This document shows positions 33,418 through 41,357 of a stretch of 42,006 bases of DNA, piece by piece. The number at the start of each line of letters is the position of its first letter. Positions within the stretch are counted from its first letter, which is position 1. The notes under the pieces were generated by a model that was given only the letters and a program-made list of their open reading frames with translations, was not told the origin of the DNA and made no database searches. The DNA comes from Campylobacter sp. (lineage in GTDB: Bacteria > Campylobacterota > Campylobacteria > Campylobacterales > Campylobacteraceae), in NCBI GenBank assembly GCA_017469645.1, contig JAFUFY010000013.1:1-42006 (forward strand), given 5' to 3'. Position numbers and translations under genes: made by a program.

Positions 33418-34419
33418 ATGAAATACACAAATTTAGGGCAAACTGACATTAAAATTTCACAAATTTGCCTTGGTTGTATGGGTTTTGGCAGACCAAATCC
33501 AAATTTTCTTACTTGGACTGACGCTGATGAGAAAACCTGCGAAAAGGTCATCGCAAGGGCATTGGAGCTTGGTATAAATTATTTTGATACTGCAAATGTC
33601 TATACAAATGGCGATTCGGAGATTTATCTAGGCAAGGCACTTCGAAATTTAGGCGTTAAGCGCGAAGATGTCGTCATCGAAACTAAGGTATTTTTCAACG
33701 AAGGCAAACTAAGCAAAAAGGCAATCATGCGTGAAATCGAAGGCTCACTAAAACGCCTAAATATGGACTATGTCGATGTGTATATGATACACCGCTTCGA
33801 CTACGACCATGAAATTTATGAGACTATGAGTGCTTTGCATGAGTTAGTAAAAGTCGGAAAAGTCCGTGCGCTAGGGGCTAGTGCGATGTATGGCTATCAG
33901 TTTTTTAATATGCAACTTTGTGCCGAGAGAGAAAATTTAACCAAATTTAACATTATGCAAAACCATTATAGCCTGATTTATAGGGAAGATGAGCGGGATT
34001 TGATCCCTGTGTGTAGGCAGTTTGGCACAAGTATCGCGCCGTATAGCCCACTAGCAGGGGGACATTTGGCTCACACTTCGTGGGACGGATATTCAAAGCG
34101 AGTAAATGAAGACAAAGTTTTGCGAGTAAAATACGATGAATTTAAAGAAAGCGACCTTAAAATCATCGCTAGGGTTGATGAAATAGCTAAAAATCGTGGC
34201 GTAAATATGGCACAAATCGCCCTTGCTTGGCAGTTTGCAAAAGGCGTGGATAGCCCTGTGCTTGGAGCAATTCAAACAGAGCATTTAGACGACTGGGTAA
34301 AAGCCCTTGAAATCACACTTGATGAAAATGAAATCAAATACCTTGAAGAGCTTTATGTTCCGCACAAAGTTGTCGGTGCGATTAACAAAGGCGGACCAGA
34401 GAGAATTGAAAGAAAGTAA
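33418..34419 (+). CDS. aldo/keto reductase, cytosolic
   Basis: 333 residues without signal peptide. The barrel starts MKYTNLGQTDIKISQICLGCMGFG; the tetrad is Asp57 and Tyr62 (YFDTANVYTNGDSE), Lys90 (IETKVFF) and His125 (YMIHRFD). SALHELVKVGKVRALGAS and APYSPLAGGHLA are usual for the YajO/AKR11-like branch. It is the last gene before the terminator at 34442. AAAGGAGAG is seven bases from the ATG. Closer to general AKRs than to the two Tat-signal paralogues. Confidence 0.9.
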   Translation: MKYTNLGQTDIKISQICLGCMGFGRPNPNFLTWTDADEKTCEKVIARALELGINYFDTANVYTNGDSEIYLGKALRNLGVKREDVVIETKVFFNEGKLSKKAIMREIEGSLKRLNMDYVDVYMIHRFDYDHEIYETMSALHELVKVGKVRALGASAMYGYQFFNMQLCAERENLTKFNIMQNHYSLIYREDERDLIPVCRQFGTSIAPYSPLAGGHLAHTSWDGYSKRVNEDKVLRVKYDEFKESDLKIIARVDEIAKNRGVNMAQIALAWQFAKGVDSPVLGAIQTEHLDDWVKALEITLDENEIKYLEELYVPHKVVGAINKGGPERIERK

Positions 34420-34441
34420 ATTTGCAAAATCAAGCAAGAAT

Positions 34442-34473
34442 TTAGCATAAATTTATTATTAAATTTATGCTAA
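34442..34473. terminator. bidirectional terminator
   Basis: A perfect 14-bp stem, TTAGCATAAATTTA and TAAATTTATGCTAA, with loop TTAT lies between the convergent aldo/keto reductase and cation transporter genes. Confidence 0.8.
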
Positions 34474-34475
34474 AT

Positions 34476-35471
34476 CTAACAATTTTGCTTCCACTCTGGC
34501 TGAAAAGTGCAGTGTCCGATACGCAAGTTTTCTAATAAATTTGATGATAGTTCGCTTATGATTTGTGGAAATTTATCTAAATTTTCTTTGTCTATAACGA
34601 TATGAGCGGTTAGGACATAAAGATTGTGCGTGATTTCACTTATGTGAATATCGTGCATATCTAGGATAAATTTATGCGATAAGATTAAATTTTTGGCATT
34701 TTGTATCGGCACGGGCGAGCTTTCTAAAAGCACATTTACGCTTTGTTTTGCCAAAGAATACGACCATTTGGCAATAACAAACGCAATAATCAAAGCCAAA
34801 ACACAATCCACCCAAAAAGCGTTAGTAAAATAAACAATCGCCGCACCCAAAACAACCCCAAGCGAACTCAGTAAATCGCTCATCATGTGGATAAAACTTG
34901 ATTTTATGTTGATATTTTGCATATCAGCTCTAATAAGCAAAAGCCCACTTATCGCATTTGCAACCAAACCGATAAAAGCCGCTACAAACAGCGTTTTAGC
35001 GTCTATGCTTTGAGGATTTATTAGTTTTAAAACTGCTTCATACACGATAAATGCGGCAAAAGCAAAACTCATAAGCGAATTTATAAAAGCTGCCAAAATT
35101 TCGCTTCTATAAAAACCAAATGTCCGCTCACTGCCACCTTTAAATTCGGATATTTTAACCGCAAAAAAACTAAGACTTAGGGCAAATGCGTGGCTAAACA
35201 TATGCAAAGTATCGCTTAAAAGTGCAAGCGAATTCGTAATAAGCGAATAAATAAATTGAAAAATCATCGCACAAATTGTGATAAAAATACAAATTTTTAG
35301 CATTTTTTTGTTTGTATTTGCCGATACTGCGTGCGAATGTCCCAAATGTGCGTGATTGTGAGCATTTTCGTGGCGGTGTAAATTTGGCTTAGAGTTACAA
35401 GGCGAATGTTCGTGAGTGTGTGAATTTTTTAAATTTAAAGGCTTGTGGTGTAAAGTTTGTTTGCAAGTCAT
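34476..35471 (-). CDS. cation diffusion facilitator family transporter
   Basis: 331 residues. The first ~48 residues are very rich in histidine (HTHEHS, HRHENAHNHAHLGHSH), as in zinc transporters of the ZitB/CzcD group. Six membrane segments follow. The metal site in TM2 reads SDTLHMFSH (Asp87, His90, His94), where family members usually have HxxxD; TM5 has the standard HMMSD (His195, Asp199). It most likely exports zinc or a similar divalent ion from the cytoplasm; the TM2 change could alter selectivity. No ribosome binding site better than AAGGATTTTTT is seen. Lies between the site-1 and site-2 units on the opposite strand. Confidence 0.9.
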   Translation of the reverse strand: MTCKQTLHHKPLNLKNSHTHEHSPCNSKPNLHRHENAHNHAHLGHSHAVSANTNKKMLKICIFITICAMIFQFIYSLITNSLALLSDTLHMFSHAFALSLSFFAVKISEFKGGSERTFGFYRSEILAAFINSLMSFAFAAFIVYEAVLKLINPQSIDAKTLFVAAFIGLVANAISGLLLIRADMQNINIKSSFIHMMSDLLSSLGVVLGAAIVYFTNAFWVDCVLALIIAFVIAKWSYSLAKQSVNVLLESSPVPIQNAKNLILSHKFILDMHDIHISEITHNLYVLTAHIVIDKENLDKFPQIISELSSNLLENLRIGHCTFQPEWKQNC

Positions 35472-35572
35472 AAAAAATCCTTACTAAATTTTTTCGTAAC
35501 TTACTGCAAATACGATAAAATTTAACTTAAATTTCTACAAAAATATTTTTGATTATTCACGCATAAAATTTC

Positions 35573-35635
35573 GTAGGATTAGGCAATAAATTTGGAGAAT
35601 TGTTCTATTAAATTTGAACCTAAATTTGCTAAAAT
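35573..35635 (+). promoter_or_regulatory. shared operator-like motif, site 2, with -10 element
   Basis: GTAGGATTAGGCAAT then AAATTTGGAGAATTGTTCTA spans 35573-35607; TAAAAT is at 35630-35635, 22 bp later. Only one base differs from site 1 across the motif. Confidence 0.72.
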
Positions 35636-35677
35636 TACGCTATGCGAAATGAAAATCTATATTAATAAAGGAGTTTC

Positions 35678-36649
35678 ATGAAACGCAGAGAATTTATTAA
35701 GAATTCCGCTCTTTTAGGAGCTATGGCGACATTTGGCGGTGCGTTAAATTTAAACGCAAATCAGACAAATAGCAAAGGAGCAAAAATGAAATTTATCACT
35801 TTAAATGACGGCAACAAAATGCCTATTTTAGGATACGGCGTGTATCAAATCCCACAAAACGATACCCAAAGGTGCGTTGAAGACGCCATTAGCGTAGGAT
35901 ACCGCTCTATCGACACGGCTCAGGCATATCAAAATGAGCTTGGCGTGGGCGCGACGGTAAATTCGGCTATTAAAGGCGGGATTAAGCGAGAGGAGTTTTT
36001 CATCACGACCAAAATTTGGGTTAGCAACGCGACAGAAAGTGGCGTTTTACGCAGTTTTGAAGCTAGTATGAAAAAGCTGGGCTTAGATTATCTTGATTTG
36101 CTTTTACTTCATCAACCTTACAACGATGTTTATGGGGCGTGGCGAGCGATGAGTAGATTGAAAAAAGAAGGTCGTATCAAATCAATCGGCGTTAGCAACT
36201 TCTACCCAGATCGCCTAGTAGATTTCGCCCTAAATAACGAAATCAAACCGGCTCTTAATCAAATCGAGCTAAATCCATTTCATCAGCGTAAATTTGACCG
36301 CGAAATCGCCAAAAAATATGGCATTGCGGTGCAAAGCTGGGCGAGTTTTGGCGAGGGTAGAAACGATATGTTTAACAACCCAATTCTTAAAAAAATCGGC
36401 GAAAAATACGGCAAGAGCGTCGCTCAAACAATTTTGCGCTATCTTATCCAGCTTGACATCATCGTCATACCAAAAACCACTCGCAAAGAGCGAATGATAG
36501 AAAATTTCAGCGTTTTTGACTTTGAACTTGACGCAAACGATATGCAAACAATCGCTAATATGGACGAGCAAAAATCGCTATTTAATGATTTCAACCACTT
36601 AGACCCAAAAACAGTAGAAATGCTAAACGGCTGGAAATTGCCTGATTAA
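35678..36649 (+). CDS. aldo/keto reductase with Tat signal peptide
   Basis: 323 residues. The twin-arginine signal is KRREFIK (2-8) followed by a hydrophobic, glycine-rich stretch and a cleavage region near residues 26-29 (LNANQ). The AKR tetrad is Asp79, Tyr84 (SIDTAQAYQNE), Lys112 (TTKIWV) and His145 (LLLHQPYND), with IPKTTRKERMIENF for NADP binding. It resembles the gene at 29926 in layout and in motif-led promoter, so the two are paralogues. An ATG at 35785 (MKFITLNDG, with AAAGGAG upstream) would give a cytosolic form of normal AKR length, so dual targeting is possible. AAAGGAG also precedes the first ATG. Confidence 0.89.
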   Translation: MKRREFIKNSALLGAMATFGGALNLNANQTNSKGAKMKFITLNDGNKMPILGYGVYQIPQNDTQRCVEDAISVGYRSIDTAQAYQNELGVGATVNSAIKGGIKREEFFITTKIWVSNATESGVLRSFEASMKKLGLDYLDLLLLHQPYNDVYGAWRAMSRLKKEGRIKSIGVSNFYPDRLVDFALNNEIKPALNQIELNPFHQRKFDREIAKKYGIAVQSWASFGEGRNDMFNNPILKKIGEKYGKSVAQTILRYLIQLDIIVIPKTTRKERMIENFSVFDFELDANDMQTIANMDEQKSLFNDFNHLDPKTVEMLNGWKLPD

Positions 36650-36669
36650 CGGGTCTTACAAGGCGAAAA

Positions 36670-37317
36670 ATGAGCAAAAAAAGCCAAAAACAGCTAACCG
36701 ACATTTTTCTGGCGTTTTTGTTAATTTTACTTATGAGTTCACAATCCACAGAGCAAAAACCACACGAATTTATCGGTGTTTTTGCTTTTTTTACGGTTTT
36801 AGCTCATCAAATTTTAAATTTATGGTGGTATAAAAACGCTCTAAAAATTCAAAAAAATCCACTGAATTTAACCCTAAATTTTATAAATTTGGCTCTAATT
36901 ATTTCATTTATTTTAAGCGTATTTTCGGGTCTATCTATGAGTAAATACGCAACTCCATTTTTAAACGGCATTATAAAAATATCCACAGCAAGGGAATTTC
37001 ATTTATGCTTAACGCACTGGTTTTTTGTATTTGCGGGGCTTCATATCGGATTTCACGCATTAAAACTTGCAACTTATGCCAACAAATCCAAAATAGCAAA
37101 TTCCGCTTTTGTCGCTTCGTGGCTAGTTAGCATTTATGGATTTTGGTTATTTTTGGATACCGGCATGGTTGATTATATGTTAGCAAAAGTCCAGTTTGCG
37201 TTTTTGGATTTTAAAATTCCACTTTATCAAAGTATGATAATAAACGCCATAATGCTTTTTTCGTGGGCATTTATCGGCTTTTTAATAGTAAATTTTATCA
37301 AAAATTTAAGGAGTTAA
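36670..37317 (+). CDS. DUF4405-type membrane protein, probable haem b
   Basis: 215 residues with about five membrane segments. Histidines sit where a cytochrome-b-like bundle would need them: HEFIGV near residue 32, LAHQILNLWW near 46, EFHLCLTHWFF near 110-120 and GLHIGFHALKL near 123-128. DUF4405 proteins are thought to be small membrane cytochromes; haem binding here is inference. The gene starts 20 bases after the AKR, with AAGGCG before the ATG, and is one base from the SUMF1-flavodoxin gene, suggesting that the two work together. Confidence 0.78.
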   Translation: MSKKSQKQLTDIFLAFLLILLMSSQSTEQKPHEFIGVFAFFTVLAHQILNLWWYKNALKIQKNPLNLTLNFINLALIISFILSVFSGLSMSKYATPFLNGIIKISTAREFHLCLTHWFFVFAGLHIGFHALKLATYANKSKIANSAFVASWLVSIYGFWLFLDTGMVDYMLAKVQFAFLDFKIPLYQSMIINAIMLFSWAFIGFLIVNFIKNLRS

Positions 37318-37318
37318 G

Positions 37319-38929
37319 ATGAAAAAATTTATGCCTATTTTTGCACTTTTGACAATTATCATTTTAGGAAGCCTATTTTATAAATTTGGTGCCACAAAAC
37401 CACAAAATATCATTGAAAAGACTGCTACAAGCGATTTTTATCAAAATGATAAAAACGAAAATTTAGAGCAATTAAAAATTTTAGATGAAAAATCAAAACA
37501 AATTTTAGCTACAAATTCTCCAAATTCGCAAAACGAGCAAAACGCCACAGTATCTCAAACACCAAATTTGGCAAATTTAGAGCCAAATTTAAAGCCAAAC
37601 CCCGAAAATTTAGATAAAAATTTCGTCCTTATCAAAGGCGGAAATTTCATCATGGGAAGCCCTGAGAGCGAAAACTGGCGAGGCGATGATGAAAAAGAGC
37701 ACGAAGCAAGCGTGAGTGATTTTTATATCGCTAAATACGAGCTTACTCAGGGCGAATACGAAAAATTAAGGGGCGAAAATCCTAGCGAAAACAAGGGCGT
37801 AAATTTGCCGGTAGAAAATGTCTCGTGGCTCGATGCAATTGTATTTGCAAACCTAAAAAGCCTAAATGAAGGGCTAAATCCTGCTTATGAAATCACGCAA
37901 GATTCGGTTATTTGGGACATGGGCGCAAACGGATACCGTCTGCCAAGCGAGGCCGAGTGGGAATTTGCTGCAAGAGCAGGCATCACAACTCCGTTTAGCT
38001 CACAAATTCCGCCAAGTGGAAATGAAGCAAATTTTTACTCAAACTATCCTTATGAAATCGAAGAAAATTATTTTGACAATAGTAAACTAAAAGCCAAACC
38101 CACAAGCCCAAGATACCGCACCATAGAAGTCGGAAGCTTTTCGCCAAACGGCTTTGGGCTGTATGATATTCACGGCAATGTAAATGAGTGGTGCTGGGAT
38201 TTTTACGGCTCGTATGATACGCAAAATAGCTCAAATCCAACAGGCGTAAAAAGTGGCACAAGGCATGTTTATAGGGGTGGCGGCTGGAATGATTTTGGCA
38301 AAAATTTACGAAGCGCATATAGAGCGGCAGCTCAATCTAGTTTTAAAAGCCATAATCTTGGAATTCGTCTTGTGCGAAACAGCGAAAATTCGCAAATTTC
38401 AGGTAAAATCGAAGCAAAAAATGAAAAATTTGCCCCAAGCAAACACGAAAAAATCTTAATCGTGTTTTATTCGTGGGGCGGGAATACGCGTGGCATAGCC
38501 AGAGAAATTTGCAAAATTACAGGAGCTGATATTTTTGAAATTCGCCTAGAAACGCCGTATTCAGACGATTATAATACTTGTTTAATGCAAGCTCAAAGCG
38601 ATCAACACAAAAATGCAAGACCAAAAATAGACGCTGAAATTAAAAATTTTGATAGCTATGACACGATACTACTAGGCTATCCAAACTGGTGGGCAAGTGT
38701 GCCAATGCCGATAGCTACGCTACTACAAAGTTATGATTTTAGCGGCAAAACAATAATCCCATTTGCTTCGCATGGTGGCGGTAGAATGGGAGCAAGTATA
38801 ACCGCAATCGCCAAACTAGCACCAAATTCGCCTATCGGAAATGCACTATCGGTGCATTATTCAGGCGGTGCGAGTTTGAGCGATGATATAAGGGCATGGC
38901 TAAATGCTAACGGAATTTTGGTAAAATAA
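37319..38929 (+). CDS. membrane-anchored SUMF1-like/flavodoxin fusion protein
   Basis: 536 residues. Residues 1-23 form one N-terminal membrane segment with lysines on the inside, so the rest is expected in the periplasm. A ~75-residue Asn/Glu-rich linker follows. Residues ~100-355 are a formylglycine-generating-enzyme-like (SUMF1) domain: FVLIKGGNFIMGSPE, VENVSWLDAI, YRLPSEAEWEFAARAG, NVNEWCWDFYG, VYRGGGWN and NLGIRLVR. The two active-site cysteines of aerobic FGEs are absent (SAYRAAAQSS in that region). Residues ~375-536 are a flavodoxin domain with ILIVFYSWGGNTRGIA and GYPNWWASVPMP. The GGAG site lies six bases before the ATG. An exported flavodoxin is unusual; reduction by the DUF4405 protein is inferred from adjacency. 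Confidence 0.82.
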   Translation: MKKFMPIFALLTIIILGSLFYKFGATKPQNIIEKTATSDFYQNDKNENLEQLKILDEKSKQILATNSPNSQNEQNATVSQTPNLANLEPNLKPNPENLDKNFVLIKGGNFIMGSPESENWRGDDEKEHEASVSDFYIAKYELTQGEYEKLRGENPSENKGVNLPVENVSWLDAIVFANLKSLNEGLNPAYEITQDSVIWDMGANGYRLPSEAEWEFAARAGITTPFSSQIPPSGNEANFYSNYPYEIEENYFDNSKLKAKPTSPRYRTIEVGSFSPNGFGLYDIHGNVNEWCWDFYGSYDTQNSSNPTGVKSGTRHVYRGGGWNDFGKNLRSAYRAAAQSSFKSHNLGIRLVRNSENSQISGKIEAKNEKFAPSKHEKILIVFYSWGGNTRGIAREICKITGADIFEIRLETPYSDDYNTCLMQAQSDQHKNARPKIDAEIKNFDSYDTILLGYPNWWASVPMPIATLLQSYDFSGKTIIPFASHGGGRMGASITAIAKLAPNSPIGNALSVHYSGGASLSDDIRAWLNANGILVK

Positions 38930-38930
38930 A

Positions 38931-38951
38931 ATTTGCAAAATTAGGCAAGGA
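38931..38951 (+). promoter_or_regulatory. degenerate half copy of the shared motif
   Basis: TTTGCAAAATTAGGCAAGGAA resembles the left half of the motif and lies between the fusion gene and the flavoprotein gene at 38966. No second half and no -10 is seen. Confidence 0.4.
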
Positions 38952-38965
38952 ATTTAAGAAAAAAC

Positions 38966-39631
38966 ATGAAAAAAGTTATCATCATAAACGCAAGTCCAAG
39001 GAAAAATTTCAACACGGCTGAGGTTTTAAAATCTAGCGAAAAGGGCGCGCAAAGCGTAGGCGCACAAACTGAGTTTATAAATTTAATCGATATAGATTTT
39101 AAGGGCTGTATAAGTTGTTTCGCCTGTAAAAGAAAGGGCAAAAGTCTAGGCGGACTTTGCGCCGTCAAAGACGGAGCAAGAGAGATTTTAGAAAAAATAA
39201 TCAACGCAGATGCCCTAATAATCGGCTCTCCGATTTATGATTTTTATCCAACCGGCATGTTTAGAAACCTTTTGGAGCGTATGCTATTTGCCGGCGGATC
39301 GTATATGATAGATGAAAATGGACGCTACGAGCTAAATTTAAAGAAAAAAATCCCGGTTGGGCTAATTTATACGATGAACGCGACAAAAGAGCAGGTCGCG
39401 CAGTATAATATGGAAGCGATGTGGAGCGGAAACGAGCTCGGGCTAAAAATGGTCTATGGGCACTGCGAAATGCTTTTGGTATGCGATACTTACCAGTTTA
39501 AGGACTATTCGAAGTATGATTGCAATATGTTTAGCGAACCGCACAAAAAAATGGTACGAGATACGCAGTTTCCGATAGATTTAGACAATGCGTTTGAGCT
39601 TGGCAAAAGACTTACGCAAATGGAGTTGTAA
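38966..39631 (+). CDS. flavodoxin-fold NAD(P)H-dependent oxidoreductase
   Basis: 221 residues. The FMN loop is INASPRKNFNTAEVL (6-20) and the flavin contact is GSPIYDFYPTGMFRNLLERM (near 84-103). The cysteine cluster CISCFACKRKGKS...CAVKD resembles that of the protein at 31430, but the usual Asp after it reads KDGA. Cytosolic, no signal peptide. AAGGAATTTAAG precedes the ATG weakly. Last gene of the site-2 unit. Confidence 0.85.
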   Translation: MKKVIIINASPRKNFNTAEVLKSSEKGAQSVGAQTEFINLIDIDFKGCISCFACKRKGKSLGGLCAVKDGAREILEKIINADALIIGSPIYDFYPTGMFRNLLERMLFAGGSYMIDENGRYELNLKKKIPVGLIYTMNATKEQVAQYNMEAMWSGNELGLKMVYGHCEMLLVCDTYQFKDYSKYDCNMFSEPHKKMVRDTQFPIDLDNAFELGKRLTQMEL

Positions 39632-39677
39632 AATTTACACTAGAAATTAAAAAAATTATATTAAATTTTTATAATTT

Positions 39678-39739
39678 GTAGAATTAGGCAATAAATTTGG
39701 AGAATTGTTCTAGTTGATTATTTTCATTTTAGATAAAAT
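39678..39739 (+). promoter_or_regulatory. shared operator-like motif, site 3, with -10 element
   Basis: GTAGAATTAGGCAAT then AAATTTGGAGAATTGTTCTA spans 39678-39712; TAAAAT is at 39734-39739, 21 bp later. The distance from motif end to start codon is about 66 bases, as at the other two sites (62 and 70). Confidence 0.72.
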
Positions 39740-39777
39740 TTCCTTGTAAAAAATTTATTTTTAATCAAGGAGAAAAG

Positions 39778-40812
39778 ATGAAAAAGGCATTAAGTTCATT
39801 GGCGTTAGGTGCGATTTTAGCGACAAGTTTGGTCGCCAAAGGCGAAGCAGATATGCCAAAAAATGTAACAAGCGACTGGGACAAAGTTTTTGCCAAAAGC
39901 GAAAAAGTTGATCACAAAAAAGTAGCTTTCAAAAATCGCTACGGAATTGTAATCGTTGCGGATTTATACACTCCAAAAAATATGAACGGCAAACTCCCTG
40001 CAATCGCCGTTAGCGGACCTTATGGTGCAGTCAAAGAGCAATCTAGCGGACTTCACGCGCAAACCTTAGCCGAGCGAGGATTTGTAACACTAGCGTTTGA
40101 CGGCAGTTTCACAGGCGAGAGCGGTGGCGAAGTAAGAGATATTTCTAGCCCTGATATAAACACAGAAGATTTTAGCGCGGCCGTGGATTATCTAGGCGTG
40201 CAAGACTTCGTCGATAGAGAAAAAATCGGCATTATCGGAATTTGTGGCTGGGCTGGATTTGCGCTAAATGCTGCTATCAGCGATACTCGCATAAAAGCTG
40301 TCGTGGCAACCACGATGTATGATATGACACGCGTTACGGCAAAAGGATACAACGACAGCGTAGATGAAAATGCTAGGTATGAAGCCAAAAAAGCTCTAAA
40401 TTTGCAACGCTGGACGGATTTTGAAAACGGCAAAACAAGTTATGGGGCAAACGGACTTTCAGGGGTGAAAGATAGCGACGCACTATTTTTGCGTGAATAT
40501 AGAGATTATTACCGCACAGATCGTGGCTATCACAAACGCTCGATAAATTCGCAAAATGCGTGGAGCAACACAGACGCATTAGCGCGTATGAGCGATAAAA
40601 TTTTAACTTACGCAGACGAGCTTAGGGCTCCTGTGCTTGTCGCACACGGCGAGATCGCGCACTCACGATATTTTAGCGAGGATGCATTTAAAGAGCTTGG
40701 AAGCAAAAACAAAGAGCTTTTTATCGTACCAGGGGCAAATCATACGGATTTGTATGATAAAAAAATTCCGTTTGATAAATTTGAAGAGTTTTTCAAAGCA
40801 AATTTGAAATAA
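39778..40812 (+). CDS. exported alpha/beta-hydrolase-fold protein
   Basis: 344 residues with a Sec signal peptide (MKKALSSLALGAILATSLVAKG, cleavage near residue 20). The fold is visible in LPAIAVSGPYGAVKEQ (oxyanion region), LAERGFVTLAFDGSFTGESGG, the elbow IIGICGWAGFALNAA (152-166) and VAHGEIAHSRYF. The elbow reads GICGWAG where active hydrolases have GxSxG, so the usual serine is missing; Cys156 is a possible substitute. The likely catalytic histidine is His322 (GANHTDLYD). I recall related proteins with a similar GICGWGG elbow, so the change is probably family-wide. AAGGAGAAAAG precedes the ATG. Leads the site-3 unit. Activity unknown. Confidence 0.82.
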   Translation: MKKALSSLALGAILATSLVAKGEADMPKNVTSDWDKVFAKSEKVDHKKVAFKNRYGIVIVADLYTPKNMNGKLPAIAVSGPYGAVKEQSSGLHAQTLAERGFVTLAFDGSFTGESGGEVRDISSPDINTEDFSAAVDYLGVQDFVDREKIGIIGICGWAGFALNAAISDTRIKAVVATTMYDMTRVTAKGYNDSVDENARYEAKKALNLQRWTDFENGKTSYGANGLSGVKDSDALFLREYRDYYRTDRGYHKRSINSQNAWSNTDALARMSDKILTYADELRAPVLVAHGEIAHSRYFSEDAFKELGSKNKELFIVPGANHTDLYDKKIPFDKFEEFFKANLK

Positions 40813-40869
40813 TTTCTCTTAAATTTGGCAAATTTAGCTCAAATTTGCCAAATTTTTGAAAGGATAAAA

Positions 40870-41274
40870 ATGAGAGTTTTTAAACTATTTTTTATCATAA
40901 TTTTATGGTTAAATTTGGCTTTTGGAGATGAAATGAAGATAGAATTTACATGCGAAAATACCGTTGCTACGGCGATTTTAAACGATACAAATGCAGCAAA
41001 AAGCTTTTATGCAAATTTGCCACTAGAACTGAATTTAAAAGATTACGCAGGGCGTGAAAAAATCGCCGATTTGCCAGTGCGACTAAATTTTGCTGGTGAT
41101 CCCAGCTCAGACGGCAAAGTGGGAGACTTGGGCTATTTCTCGCCGTGGGGAAATCTAGTGCTATTTTACAAAGCTCAGCCTTACTATGACGGACTTATCA
41201 AACTTGGCAAATTCGAAAGCGGTTTTGAAGAAATCATAAAATGTGAGAAAGTGGTAGTCAAAAAAGCAGATTAA
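40870..41274 (+). CDS. exported cyclophilin-like fold protein
   Basis: 134 residues from the ATG at 40870, with AAAGGAT upstream; 15 more codons are open but lack a site. The signal peptide MRVFKLFFIIILWLNLAFG leads to a mature domain starting about residue 20. The mature part, IEFTCENTVATAILNDTNAAKSFYANLPLELNL, then AGDPSSDGKVGDLGYFSPWGNLVLFYK and KLGKFESGF, fits the cyclophilin-like (DUF of the Cyclophil_like2 type) domain, given here in parts. Such domains often sit beside aldo/keto reductases and flavodoxins; proline isomerase activity is not established. Its last 17 codons are nearly identical in DNA to the end of hycI (see findings). Confidence 0.8.
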   Translation: MRVFKLFFIIILWLNLAFGDEMKIEFTCENTVATAILNDTNAAKSFYANLPLELNLKDYAGREKIADLPVRLNFAGDPSSDGKVGDLGYFSPWGNLVLFYKAQPYYDGLIKLGKFESGFEEIIKCEKVVVKKAD

Positions 41275-41304
41275 ATTTAGGCTTGAATTTGCGAATTCAA
41301 ACGA

Positions 41305-41343
41305 AAATTTGGGCGAAATTTATCGCAAATTTAGCCCAAATTT
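41305..41343. terminator. bidirectional terminator
   Basis: AAATTTGGGCGAAATTT and AAATTTAGCCCAAATTT pair over 17 bp with one mismatch around the loop ATCGC, between the convergent cyclophilin-like and outer membrane protein genes. Confidence 0.75.
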
Positions 41344-41357
41344 ACTGCAAGATTGTT

